Source: an uncultured Anaerolineae bacterium
GTDB taxonomy: Bacteria > Chloroflexota > Anaerolineae > Aggregatilineales > UBA2796
Direction of reading: 5' to 3'
Length of the DNA stretch: 33,698 bases
Assembly (NCBI GenBank): GCA_938005675.1
Contig: CALKXH010000138.1
Coordinates: forward strand, 1-33,698
Both the position numbers and the translations under genes were made by a program. The notes under the pieces were generated by a model. That model was given only the letters and a program-made list of their open reading frames with translations. It ran no database searches and was not told the DNA's origin. Below are positions 7,697-16,214 of this stretch, one piece after another. How positions within the stretch are numbered: position 1 is the first letter of the stretch; every line of letters starts with the position of its first letter.

Positions 7697-7709
7697 GCAA
7701 CAAATGCGT

Positions 7710-7715
7710 TATAAT
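7710..7715 (+). promoter_or_regulatory. -10 box of PBP gene
   Basis: A perfect TATAAT 29 bases before the PBP start codon. No good -35 box sits 17-18 bases upstream; that position falls inside the tandem repeat, which suggests an activator-dependent promoter. Confidence 0.5.
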
Positions 7716-7744
7716 TTGCGCAACGTACGCCGACGAGAAACTTC

Positions 7745-9946
7745 ATGAGACGCCCCCTACTGCTCATCGCTTTGGCTATTGCGCTGGGAGCTTGCCGCAG
7801 CACAGGCGCAGCGCTCGATTTAGCGACGCCCACGCCCGTGCCCAGCCGCGACGCCCTGCGCGAGGCGCAACGCGTTGCCGCCGACTTTTTGAACGCTTGG
7901 CGGCTGGAAAATTTCAGCGCCATGCACGACTTGCTCGCCCTCAACAGCCGCGATGCCTACCCACTGCCCGACTTTGAGGCGTTCTATCGGGCTGCGCACG
8001 CCCGCCTGACCCTGAAGCCCGAAGGACTGCGCTACAGCTTCGCCAATGCCATCCTGCGCGGCTCGGAGGCAGCCGTCGCCTACGATCTGCGCTTCGAGAC
8101 CAGCTTCTTCGGCAGCTTCGAGGATACAGAGCGCGTGCTGCGCCTCGTCAACACTGAAGAGGGTTGGCGGGTGGCGTGGTCGCGCGGCGATCTGTTCGCC
8201 GAGATGGCGGACGGCGCCACTTTGGAGGTGATTCAGACCCGCCTGACGCGTGGCAACATCTACGACCGCGATGGCGAGGCGATTGCCGACATGAACGGGG
8301 TCAGTTTGGCGGTCACGCTGCTCACGCGCAGCTACCCGACCAACAACCCTGAGGCGTGCTTCGCTGAGCTGGCGCGCGTATTCCCCGCGCGCTCCGCCGA
8401 GACGCTCGCGCGGCTGTTCGGCGGCAACACCGGGCGCGACTTCGCCTATGAGATCGGCGTGATCGCCCAAGAGCGCCTCCTTGAGGTGCAAGCCGACCTC
8501 GAACGGCACTGCACCTTGCGCTACGAGGCGCGTCCGACCCGCCGCTACCTGCGAGGCAGCCTCGCCCCGCACGTGATCGGCTACATCGGTCCGATACCCG
8601 CTGAGCAGGCTGCGTTCTGGGAGGCGCGCGGCTATCCGCGCGACGCGCTCATCGGTCTAGACGGCGTAGAGCGCCAATTGGAGAGCGTCCTCGCCGGGCA
8701 GGGCAAGGTGTCGCTGGTCTTGCGCCGAGATGGCGTCGTGCTGCGCACGCTCGCAGAGCGCCCCGCCGTGCCCAGCCAGAGCGTCTACCTGACCCTCGAT
8801 TGGCAAATGCAGGAGACGACGCAGCGCATCCTAGAGCAGGCGTTCACAACGGGCGGGCTGGGCGCGATCTCGCCCGGCGGCTCGGTCGTCGTCCTCGATG
8901 TGAAGACCGGCGCCATCTTAGCGCTCGCCAGCTACCCGACCTTCAACCTTGAGGCGTTCAATCCCGTCAATGCGCCGCCTAACGCGCAGGCGCTCATCGA
9001 GCGGTGGCTGAACGACCCGCGCAAGCCGACCTTCAACCGCGCCACGCTCGGACAGTACCCGCCCGGCTCGGTCTTCAAGATCGTGAGCATGGCGGCAGGC
9101 ATCGAGAGCGGCTTGTTCACGCCGAACACGCGCCATTACTGCAGCGGCATCTGGAACGGGACGCCGCTGGGCGACCGCACCCGCACCGACTGGATCGCCA
9201 GCACGCCCGCCGGTCGGCACGGCTCGATCACCCTCAAGCAGGCGCTGACCGGCTCATGCAACATCTACTTTTGGCATCTGGGCTGGACGCTCAGCAACGC
9301 CGATCCCGAAATTCTGACCAAGATCGCCCGCAAAATGGGCTTCGGCACGCCCAGCGGCATGACCGATCTACCTGAGGCTATCGGGCTGCTGCCCGAACCC
9401 TCCCGCTATGAGCAGCTGGTCGGGCGCAAGTGGCGCAACTCCGACGCGCTCAACGCGGTCATCGGGCAGGGCGATGTGGTCGTCACGCCGTTGCAAGTGG
9501 CGCGCGCCGTAGCCGCCGTCGCCAACGATGGCTACCTCTACAAGCCCTACGTGGTGGAGAAGATCGGCATCATCGGCGAGCCATCTTTCATCGCCACGCC
9601 CCAAGCCGAGCGCCTCGACTTCAAGCCCGAAACGCTCGCGGCAATCCGCGAGGCGATGTGCGAGGTGACCACCAATCGCACCATCGGCACGGCGACCTTC
9701 GTCTTTGAGGGCTTGCGCGGCGTGACGGTCTGCGGCAAGACGGGCACGGCGGAGACGCCCGTCGGCGGCACGCACGCTTGGTTCGCCGCCTACGCGGGCA
9801 GGTCGGCGGAGGCGCCTGAGATCGCGCTGGTGGTGCTGGTGGAGCGCGGCGGCGAAGGTTCAAGCGTGGCGGCGCCCATCGCGCGGCGCTTGATCGAGGC
9901 GTACTATCAGCTCCCGCCCAGCACGGCTGCTACGGGCAGCAACTAG
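7745..9946 (+). CDS. Penicillin-binding protein (class B-like transpeptidase), lipoprotein, NTF2-like N-domain
   Basis: 733 residues. The N-terminus is a lipoprotein signal with lipobox LGAC (C17), so it is anchored outside the membrane. Residues about 38-145 look like the NTF2-like MecA-type N-domain, and about 150-345 are the PBP dimerisation region ([25 protein letters not shown]). Residues about 370-725 are the transpeptidase with all three active-site motifs: S442-V-F-K445, S504-C-N506 and K665-T-G. It should cross-link peptidoglycan, and MecA-like architecture can go with low beta-lactam affinity. It is transcribed alone, divergent from gatC. Its TAG overlaps the TAG of the convergent acetyltransferase gene in a shared CTAG. 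Confidence 0.93.
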   Translation: MRRPLLLIALAIALGACRSTGAALDLATPTPVPSRDALREAQRVAADFLNAWRLENFSAMHDLLALNSRDAYPLPDFEAFYRAAHARLTLKPEGLRYSFANAILRGSEAAVAYDLRFETSFFGSFEDTERVLRLVNTEEGWRVAWSRGDLFAEMADGATLEVIQTRLTRGNIYDRDGEAIADMNGVSLAVTLLTRSYPTNNPEACFAELARVFPARSAETLARLFGGNTGRDFAYEIGVIAQERLLEVQADLERHCTLRYEARPTRRYLRGSLAPHVIGYIGPIPAEQAAFWEARGYPRDALIGLDGVERQLESVLAGQGKVSLVLRRDGVVLRTLAERPAVPSQSVYLTLDWQMQETTQRILEQAFTTGGLGAISPGGSVVVLDVKTGAILALASYPTFNLEAFNPVNAPPNAQALIERWLNDPRKPTFNRATLGQYPPGSVFKIVSMAAGIESGLFTPNTRHYCSGIWNGTPLGDRTRTDWIASTPAGRHGSITLKQALTGSCNIYFWHLGWTLSNADPEILTKIARKMGFGTPSGMTDLPEAIGLLPEPSRYEQLVGRKWRNSDALNAVIGQGDVVVTPLQVARAVAAVANDGYLYKPYVVEKIGIIGEPSFIATPQAERLDFKPETLAAIREAMCEVTTNRTIGTATFVFEGLRGVTVCGKTGTAETPVGGTHAWFAAYAGRSAEAPEIALVVLVERGGEGSSVAAPIARRLIEAYYQLPPSTAATGSN

Positions 9947-10833
9947 GGCTTGATATGTTTGAGGTAGTGCAGGCGCGTGCGCACCACGTCCATCTCAAGG
10001 CTGCGGTAGAGGTTGATCGCCACGTGATTCTCGGCATCGACGTTCAAACTGACCGTGCCGAAGCCGCGATCGCGCAAGGCGCGCAGCCCGTAGGTCAGCA
10101 GGGCGCGCCCAAGCCCGTGACCGCGCCATGAGCGCCGCACGCCCACTATCGAGATGTGCGCGTTCTGCTCATCGCCGCCCTGACTGGCGCCGCACAGGCA
10201 CTCGCCGACGATCTCATCGCCCTGCAAGGCGAGAATCCACAGTTTCGGGTCGTGCGGACGGCTGGCGATCATCTGGCGCGCCCACGTCTCGGGATCGCGC
10301 TGCGTCGCGCCCCAGTGATCGGCGAAAATCTCGTTATCCGCCGCCACGAGCATCTCCAGATCGTCGTGTTGAAAGGTGCGAATGCTGATCCCTTTGGGCA
10401 ACTCTGCTTCCAACGCGCGCTCAGGCGTGAGGGTCGTGCGCATGGTGTAGAAGCGCCGCTCGACGGCGTAGCCCTTACGCTCGAAGAGCGCCTTAGCGCC
10501 CGCGATATCCTCATAGGTTCGGGCGCGCAACGCGCCGCCGCCCTCCCGCCGCACAGCCACCTCCGCCGCCGTGAGCAAGCCGCCGCCGTAGCCGCGTCGC
10601 CGAAAGGCGGGATGCACCCAGCCCTCAAACAGGTAGCTCTGATCGCTCTGGCGCTGCCACCAGGCGAAAGCCGCCGCCGCGCCCTCAGCCGTGAAGGCGA
10701 TCACAGCGCTCTCGTGGGGCGTGAAGGTCAGCGCCTCCGCTGGGAGCGCCCTAGTACGGTCGGCTGCTGCCACTGCGTTGATGACGCTCAGCGCCGCTTG
10801 GCAATCGGCGGGCTGATAGGCGCGGATGATCAT
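9943..10833 (-). CDS. Tandem-domain GNAT acetyltransferase
   Basis: 296 residues from ATG 10833. Two GNAT domains can be read. The N-terminal one (about 1-140) has the acetyl-CoA loop pattern FRRRGYGGGLL; the C-terminal one (about 150-296) has SWRGHGLGRALL and a closing NLYRSLEM segment. GNAT enzymes transfer an acyl group from acyl-CoA to an amine. The double-domain layout recalls mycothiol synthase (MshD), but the substrate cannot be assigned. The start is fixed by AAGGAG six bases upstream and a 4-base ATGA overlap with the HAD gene. Last gene of the five-gene operon. Confidence 0.87.
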   Translation of the reverse strand: MIIRAYQPADCQAALSVINAVAAADRTRALPAEALTFTPHESAVIAFTAEGAAAAFAWWQRQSDQSYLFEGWVHPAFRRRGYGGGLLTAAEVAVRREGGGALRARTYEDIAGAKALFERKGYAVERRFYTMRTTLTPERALEAELPKGISIRTFQHDDLEMLVAADNEIFADHWGATQRDPETWARQMIASRPHDPKLWILALQGDEIVGECLCGASQGGDEQNAHISIVGVRRSWRGHGLGRALLTYGLRALRDRGFGTVSLNVDAENHVAINLYRSLEMDVVRTRLHYLKHIKP

Positions 10834-12077
10834 GCTCTGCTCCTTATGGGCAGGATGTTGCGCCATTCGAGCGCCTTGCGCAGCTGTTCGGGCGACCTGA
10901 AGACGATGCACGGCAAGCCGATTGACTCAGCTACTTCCGTGTTGCGCGTCAGGTCATCAATGAAGAGCGCTTCGGCGGGGCGCACGCCCAATTTGTCCAA
11001 GATCAGATGATAGATCGCAGGATCGGGCTTGGCAAGGCGCACCACTGCCGAGCTGATCGCCACCTCGAACATCTCCGCCAAGCCGAACTGCGCCATCCAA
11101 GCAGGGACGTCGGTTTGATAGGCGTTGCTGAGCAAGGCGAGGCGATAATGCGGCTTGAGCGTCTCTAGGAGCGCCATCATCTCAGGGTGGACGCGGTTGC
11201 GTCCTGCGAACAAGCGCTCGATCAAGGCGAGACGGGCGGCGTGATCGGGCAGGTTGAGCGGCGCGAGGGCTTGCTCGAGGTACGCCTCGTAGCTGATCGC
11301 CCCGACCTTGACCTGTTGCCACGCCTCGCTGTGGTAGAGGGCGTACCAGAGCGCCTCGCCGCTGACGCCAAACGACGCGCCAATCGCCTCGCGCTGGGCG
11401 AGCCATGCCTCCCAATCGTCAGGGATATCCAGCACGTTGCCGAAATCGAAGATCAAGACTTTGGTGGTGGCGCGCGGGTCGCTCAGCAGCGGCTCAAGGC
11501 TGGCTTCGAGGTCGAGGTCAGCGGTGTAGCGAATGCCGTGCATCCCGACGCCCTTAGCGCCATCGACGTTGGCGGTGTTGTCATCGATGAAGACGCACTC
11601 CGGCGGGCTGACCTCAAGCGCCTGCGCGATGGCGCGAAACGCCTCCGACTCAGGCTTGAGCGCGCCGATCTGCGCCGAGATCACGACAGCATCGAAGTGG
11701 CGGTACAGATCGAGCTGCTCCAGCTTCTGGGCGAGGGCGACGGAGTCGTTGCTGAGCAAGCCGAGCCGCAAGCCGCGCGCACGCAGGCGATCGATCAGCG
11801 CCACCAGCGCCTCATCCAGCACATCGCCCTTGAAGTAGTCGTGGCGGAGCTGATCGATCTGCTCGCCATCGATGCCGAGCTGCTCGCCGAGCGCCGCCCA
11901 ATACGCCTCAGGCGAGAGCGCGCCGCGCTGCGCCTGCATCCATAGGTCGCTGCCATGTACGAGGCGATCTAAGCCGCCTTGCGGCAAGCCAAGCCGACTC
12001 TCCCACGCGCGCCTGCCCGAAGCGTCTTGCGTGCGCATCAGCACGCCGCCGAAATCGAAGATGACGGCGCGGATCAT
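10830..12077 (-). CDS. Two fused HAD-superfamily hydrolase domains
   Basis: 415 residues containing two complete HAD domains. Domain 1 (about 1-200): motif I IFDFGGVL with D8, motif II S109-N110, motif III K141, motif IV D165-D166. Domain 2 (about 206-415): IFDFGNVL with D211, S317-N318, K350 and D374-D375. Both have DFG in place of the usual DxD, as in the phosphatase-like subgroup related to the N-domain of soluble epoxide hydrolase. All catalytic positions are kept in both copies, so both may be active. Substrate unknown. It overlaps its neighbours by 4 bases on each side (ATGA), so it is tightly coupled to the TyrA-like and GNAT genes. Confidence 0.9.
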   Translation of the reverse strand: MIRAVIFDFGGVLMRTQDASGRRAWESRLGLPQGGLDRLVHGSDLWMQAQRGALSPEAYWAALGEQLGIDGEQIDQLRHDYFKGDVLDEALVALIDRLRARGLRLGLLSNDSVALAQKLEQLDLYRHFDAVVISAQIGALKPESEAFRAIAQALEVSPPECVFIDDNTANVDGAKGVGMHGIRYTADLDLEASLEPLLSDPRATTKVLIFDFGNVLDIPDDWEAWLAQREAIGASFGVSGEALWYALYHSEAWQQVKVGAISYEAYLEQALAPLNLPDHAARLALIERLFAGRNRVHPEMMALLETLKPHYRLALLSNAYQTDVPAWMAQFGLAEMFEVAISSAVVRLAKPDPAIYHLILDKLGVRPAEALFIDDLTRNTEVAESIGLPCIVFRSPEQLRKALEWRNILPIRSRA

Positions 12078-13120
12078 TTGCGACTCTTCTTATCTTTGGC
12101 GCGCGGGCGGAAATTCGGCACGAAGGCGCCGAAGAGCGAGAGCGAGCTGCGCGCTTGATCAGCCGCCTCGCTCAGATCGGGTTCGGTGCTGTACTTGTTG
12201 CGCAGACGGGCGGCGTGCCACTTGGCGTAGTCATCCATAGCGGCTTGGAACGCCTCGCCGATGAGCAGTTCGTCCTCGATTTGGAGCATGTCGCGCAGGC
12301 GCTCCAGCTGCGCCATGAGCGCATCTAGCCGATGAGTCAGGTGCTGCCGATTGCGGTAGAGCAGGGCGCCCAGCGCCTCCGGATCGCCCTCGATCAGGCG
12401 GTAGGTTGCCAGCACGAAGGACGGATTGCCGAACCATTGCGCGTCGCTCCACGAGGGCGAGTCGTGCAGGGCGCGGAAGAGCGCCATCTGCAGCAAGAGC
12501 GGCAAGCCCTCCATGCCGGCGGCGATGCTATCGTGCTCAACGGGGTCGGTGAAGTGCACCTTCACGCCCAACAGCTCGCTCAAATCGCTGACCAGCTGCA
12601 CGGCGTCGGGCGGGCAGTTGGGCGCGGGCGCGACGATCATCACGCCGTCTTCGAACAGATCGGCGCGCCCGCCTTCGGGCGAGTCGTCGGGCAGACCCAA
12701 ATAGCTCGGATTAAGCATCGGCGTGATGCCGACTAAATACGCCTGCTGATCGCCGTCCGAGTCGCGCAGGAGGTAGCGCTCCGCCCACGCCAAGGATGGC
12801 ACTTTGAGCGGCGCACAATCTAGCACCACGGCGCCCGCCTTCAACGCGCCGCCGATCAGCTTCAGCACGGCTTCGGTCTCGCTATACGGCACACACGAGA
12901 TCACGAGATCGGCATCGCGCACCGCAGTCACAAAGTCGAGGTGCTGCGCATCGAGGGCGCCCCGCTCAGCCGCCTTGCGGACGTTCTCAGCGCGCTTATC
13001 GCAGCCCGCTACCACGAAAGTGTGCTTGTGATCGGGCTTGCCGTTCAGCGCCCGAATCGCCAAGCCGAACGACGTGCCCAGCCGATTCATGCCCAAAATC
13101 GTCACGTTTACGTTTGCCAT
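12074..13120 (-). CDS. Prephenate dehydrogenase-like NAD(P)-binding protein
   Basis: 348 residues. The N-terminus has a Rossmann fold start (VTILGMNRLGTSFGLAIR), and DADLVISCVPYSET and VVLDCAPLKV match the TyrA/arogenate dehydrogenase layout. The C-terminal half (about 190-300) is helical, as in TyrA, with EHDSIAAGMEGLP. The usual SHLPH catalytic histidine block appears as EGLP, so true prephenate dehydrogenation is uncertain. It has GAGGAT six bases before ATG 13120 and sits 10 bases after the HD gene. It could be a diverged dehydrogenase for another 2-hydroxy or cyclohexadienyl acid. Family call good, substrate unknown. Confidence 0.75.
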   Translation of the reverse strand: MANVNVTILGMNRLGTSFGLAIRALNGKPDHKHTFVVAGCDKRAENVRKAAERGALDAQHLDFVTAVRDADLVISCVPYSETEAVLKLIGGALKAGAVVLDCAPLKVPSLAWAERYLLRDSDGDQQAYLVGITPMLNPSYLGLPDDSPEGGRADLFEDGVMIVAPAPNCPPDAVQLVSDLSELLGVKVHFTDPVEHDSIAAGMEGLPLLLQMALFRALHDSPSWSDAQWFGNPSFVLATYRLIEGDPEALGALLYRNRQHLTHRLDALMAQLERLRDMLQIEDELLIGEAFQAAMDDYAKWHAARLRNKYSTEPDLSEAADQARSSLSLFGAFVPNFRPRAKDKKSRK

Positions 13121-13130
13121 GTCCGTATCC

Positions 13131-13649
13131 TCAATTGGCGTTATCGGCGTCCTGCAGCGCCTGCAAGAGCCGCTCGAAGTCGTCGCGGGGCGGATGAGGC
13201 AACCTCTCGGCGTGCTTGGCGATCAGCTGTACCACCAACGGATCGCCGCCCAGCGCCTCAACCGCCTCCGCGCCCCACTGCGGATGCCGTTGGCGAATCA
13301 CGAATGGGCGTCGCCAGCCGCGCGGCTGAGCGCTGCCCCAGCGGGCGGCGCGCTCGCGCCAGATGCCGCCCACAATCACCACCAAAACGCGCTGCCAGAG
13401 CGGAAAAGGGTAGCGCGCCTTGCCACAATCGTGCAGCAGGGCGGCTTGCCACACGGCGGGATGCGCGCAGCCGCGCCGTTGCAAGGTGCGCAGGACGTTC
13501 AAGCTGTGTTGGCGCTCGGCGCGGCGCATCCTCAAAAAGAGCGGCAGCAGATCGGGCGGCAAGACCTGCGCCGCCAGATCGTCATTGACGGGCTGCAGCC
13601 ACGCCCAAAGCGCCCGTACGCCCTGCCGCAAGCGCGAGAGTGCCGTCAT
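13131..13649 (-). CDS. HD-domain protein (metal-dependent phosphohydrolase type)
   Basis: 172 residues. Metal-site residues of the HD superfamily are visible: H48 (ERQHSLNV), H73-D74 (AALLHDCGKA), H122 (RQRHPQWGAEAV) and H146 (IAKHAE). The length is that of a minimal HD domain with no extra output module. Such proteins hydrolyse phosphomonoesters or nucleotides; the substrate is not evident. A hydrophobic stretch at about 87-95 (LVVIVGGIW) is part of the fold rather than a membrane anchor. It begins six bases after the M50 protease gene, second in the operon. Confidence 0.85.
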   Translation of the reverse strand: MTALSRLRQGVRALWAWLQPVNDDLAAQVLPPDLLPLFLRMRRAERQHSLNVLRTLQRRGCAHPAVWQAALLHDCGKARYPFPLWQRVLVVIVGGIWRERAARWGSAQPRGWRRPFVIRQRHPQWGAEAVEALGGDPLVVQLIAKHAERLPHPPRDDFERLLQALQDADNAN

Positions 13650-13655
13650 TTGCCT

Positions 13656-14339
13656 CTAGAAGCCCAGCAACAAGCGCGCGAAGAACGTATAGGGCGGATT
13701 CAACACCAAGCCGAAGATGTTGAAGCCGATGAACGAGAGGATCAGCAAGCCGAAAAAGATGAACATGCTCTGCTGCTGGTAGCTCTCCAAGACGCTCGCC
13801 TCGCGCGGGGGCAAGAGCTTGCGCAGCATGTGCCAGCCATCAAAAGGGAAGAACGGCAGCAGGTTGAACAGGAACAGCAGCAAGTTCAGGTTGAAGAAGA
13901 GCGTCATGAACTGGTTCAGGTTGAAGATGAAGTCGGTCGGTCGGAAGAACTCGAAGCGCCAGATGCCCAAGCGAAAGAGCAGCGCCGCGAAAGCCGCCAG
14001 CGCCAGATTCGAGAGCGGACCCGCCGCCACTGCCCAGAAGTAGCCCCAGCGCCTATCGCGCATCCGCCACTCGCTGATCGGCGCCGAGCCGAGAATGCCG
14101 AAGCCGATCACCACCCACATCGCCCAGCCCAGCCAGTTGATGTGCACTAGGGGGTTGAGGGTCAGCCGCCCCAAGTCGCGCGGGGTCGGATCGCCCATGC
14201 GGTAGCCGACGTAGTTGTGGGCGAACTCATGCACGGTCATGGCGATGAGCAGCACAAGGGCGGCAGCCAGCAACCGCCCGATAGTCACGCTCAAGCCCGC
14301 GCTGATCTGCCCGATGACGAAAAAGTCTGTGCCAAACAC
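13656..14339 (-). CDS. Peptidase M50 (site-2 protease family) membrane metalloprotease
   Basis: 227 residues with five or six hydrophobic segments. Zinc site: H37-E38-F-A-H41 in the second membrane segment and N159-LLPFFP-F-D167-G-W-H170 further on, the NxxPxxPxDG signature of the family. No PDZ domain, so this is the short Rip-like form. It cleaves single-pass membrane substrates within the bilayer. The start is GTG 14339, with AAGGAG about 11 bases upstream. First gene of a five-gene operon that otherwise encodes cytoplasmic enzymes. An extended -10 element lies 65-70 bases upstream. Confidence 0.92.
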   Translation of the reverse strand: MFGTDFFVIGQISAGLSVTIGRLLAAALVLLIAMTVHEFAHNYVGYRMGDPTPRDLGRLTLNPLVHINWLGWAMWVVIGFGILGSAPISEWRMRDRRWGYFWAVAAGPLSNLALAAFAALLFRLGIWRFEFFRPTDFIFNLNQFMTLFFNLNLLLFLFNLLPFFPFDGWHMLRKLLPPREASVLESYQQQSMFIFFGLLILSFIGFNIFGLVLNPPYTFFARLLLGF

Positions 14340-14403
14340 GCGCTCACTTGCTCCTTCAGCGCGCCGCGCCAGCCGCGACGCGCGTTGCTAGTCGTTGCCG
14401 CCC

Positions 14404-14412
14404 ATTATAGCA
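14404..14412 (-). promoter_or_regulatory. Extended -10 promoter element of the M50-HD-TyrA-HAD-GNAT operon
   Basis: On the minus strand TGC-TATAAT (14412-14404), a perfect -10 preceded by the TGn extension. No good -35 box is seen, as is usual for extended -10 promoters. Predicted start near 14397. Confidence 0.5.
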
Positions 14413-14437
14413 CAGCCGTCACGGGCGACGGGCGCTC

Positions 14438-16111
14438 TCACTCTACGCTGAGGATGTAGTGGTAGTAGGGCTGCCCGCCGTGTAGGAGTATGACCTCTTG
14501 CTCAGGGTAGCGCAAACGCACCGACTCCGCCGCCGACTCCGCCTCAGCCGCTGTGACCGAGCCGCCGTAGTAGAGCGTGATGACCTCGTACTGCTCCGCG
14601 CCCGCCCGCGCCAAGAGGTCGCACAGCACGCCCTCAGCCGACCAGCCCGCGCTGACCAGCTGATCGTCCAGCAAGCCGATGATCTGCCCGTTTTGCACGT
14701 CCAAGCCGTTCAGATGCGCCTCGCGCGTGGCGGAGGTGACCTCGCCCGTGCGCACGTGGGTCGCTGCCGCCGCCATTGCCGCGCAGACTGCCTCGAAGTC
14801 GCCGTCGGCTTGCCACGCCACCATCGCTGCGATGCCTTGCGGCAGGCTGCGCGTCGGGATCAGGGCGGCGCGGCAGCCCAGCTCGCGCTCAGCCAGTTGT
14901 GCCGCCTGTTGCGCGGTCAGGATCACGTTTGGGTTGTTCGGCAGCAGGATGATCTGCCTTGCGTTCGAGGCGCGCATCGCCTCTAGGAACTCGCCGACGC
15001 TCGGATTCATGGTCTGCCCGCCCGAGAGCACGCGCGCGCCCAGATCGCGGAAGACCTGCCCGATTCCCTCGCCATAGGCGACGCTGATCACGGCGATCTC
15101 CGCGCTGCGCACATCGGCGAGGCGCGCGGCGCGGTAGGCGTCGCTCTGCGCCGCCATATTCTCGATCACCACGTCGCTGAGCCTGCCCAACGCCTCGCCG
15201 TAGGCGAGCGGCACGCTCGGATCGGGCACGTGGACGTGCACCTTGACCGCCTCCGGCGTGCCGACCACAATCGGCGAGCTGCCCATCGCGCTGATGGCGG
15301 CGCGGATAGCGTCGACGTCGAGATTTTCGCCGTAGAGGATGTACTGCACGTCGTAGCCGAAGCCCTCCTCAGTTGCTTCATCGGAGAGGGCGAAGGCGGC
15401 ATCGAGCGCCGCCGCGCTGAGCGCGGTCGGCATGACTGGCGGCGTGATAGCGCTGCTCTGCTCGTCGAACAGGCGCGCCATGCCCTCTAGGATCACGATC
15501 AAGCCCTGCCCGCCGGAGTCGACCACGCCCGCCTGCGCCAAGATCGGCAGCAGACGAGGCGTCTCAGCCAGCGCTTGCCGACCGCTCTCCAACCCCGCTA
15601 GAAAAATGTGCCGCAGATCGTCGGTTCGTTGAGCGGCGAGCTCGGCTGCTTGGCTCACGGCGCGCGCGACGGTCAGGATGGTGCCCTCGACGGGCTTGTG
15701 AAAGGTGGCGTAGGCGATCTCGACCGCCCGCTTGAAGGCGCGCACTAGCAGCGGGGCATCCAGCTCAACGGCGCCGCGCAGCGTCTCGGCGATGCCGCTG
15801 AGCAGCTGGGCGAGCGCCGTGCCGGAATTCCCGCGCGAGCCGTGCAGCGCGCCATGCGCCAAGCGCGCCGCCACCTCGCCGATGGCAGTGCTGCCCTCAT
15901 GGGCAATCGCTGAGACAGCTGCGCGCAGCGTCAAGAGCATGTTCGTGCCCGTATCGCCATCCGGCACGGGGAAGACGTTCAGGGCGTTGACTTGCTCGGC
16001 GTGCTGCTCAAGCCAGATCAGCGCCGCCATCATCAGATAGCGCAAGCGCGCGCCATCGCACTTCAGGACGCCCTGCGAGGCGTTGGATTGACTGAGGCTG
16101 AGTGAGACCAC
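14438..16111 (-). CDS. fakA: Fatty acid kinase subunit FakA (DAK2/DegV-associated)
   Basis: 557 residues, the usual FakA length. The N-terminal DAK2-type kinase domain shows NALNVFPVPDGDTGTNM (metal-binding D51 and D53) and GSRGNSGTALAQ (residues 91-102). VDSGGQGL closes the domain near 200. The middle and C-terminal parts (YDVQYILYGE, VHVHVPDPS, LLPNNPNVILTAQQA) match the rest of FakA. It phosphorylates fatty acids held by a FakB (DegV) carrier, feeding phospholipid synthesis. No fakB is in the window. The start is GTG 16111, because an in-frame TGA lies just upstream and later Met codons would cut the conserved N-terminal helix. The ribosome binding site is weak. Confidence 0.93.
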   Translation of the reverse strand: MVSLSLSQSNASQGVLKCDGARLRYLMMAALIWLEQHAEQVNALNVFPVPDGDTGTNMLLTLRAAVSAIAHEGSTAIGEVAARLAHGALHGSRGNSGTALAQLLSGIAETLRGAVELDAPLLVRAFKRAVEIAYATFHKPVEGTILTVARAVSQAAELAAQRTDDLRHIFLAGLESGRQALAETPRLLPILAQAGVVDSGGQGLIVILEGMARLFDEQSSAITPPVMPTALSAAALDAAFALSDEATEEGFGYDVQYILYGENLDVDAIRAAISAMGSSPIVVGTPEAVKVHVHVPDPSVPLAYGEALGRLSDVVIENMAAQSDAYRAARLADVRSAEIAVISVAYGEGIGQVFRDLGARVLSGGQTMNPSVGEFLEAMRASNARQIILLPNNPNVILTAQQAAQLAERELGCRAALIPTRSLPQGIAAMVAWQADGDFEAVCAAMAAAATHVRTGEVTSATREAHLNGLDVQNGQIIGLLDDQLVSAGWSAEGVLCDLLARAGAEQYEVITLYYGGSVTAAEAESAAESVRLRYPEQEVILLHGGQPYYHYILSVE

Positions 16112-16214
16112 AGGCTGATTACTTCATTCAGTTGAACTTTGTATACTAAAACACCGCCTGTCCCGCTCCGTTGCCGTGAGAGGGCGGCTGAGGCTTGAAA
16201 GCAAGCCCCGCGCC
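16112..16214. other. Intergenic, with hairpin at 16192-16207
   Basis: GGCTTG-AAAG-CAAGCC forms a 6-bp stem with a 4-base loop a few bases past the stop of the guanylyltransferase gene. There is no T tract, so it is a weak terminator candidate. AT-rich TATAC sequence at 16141-16150 may belong to the fakA promoter, but no convincing -35 box was found. Confidence 0.35.

Noticed and set aside
7576..7944. N-terminal extension of GatC
   Set aside because: The extra 123 residues cross the gatC promoter and the start of the PBP gene and have no counterpart in the GatC family.
13038..14150. Long plus-strand frame of 370 codons
   Set aside because: It lies opposite the M50, HD and TyrA-like genes, which carry clear family motifs. 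GC-rich codon bias produces long antisense frames here.
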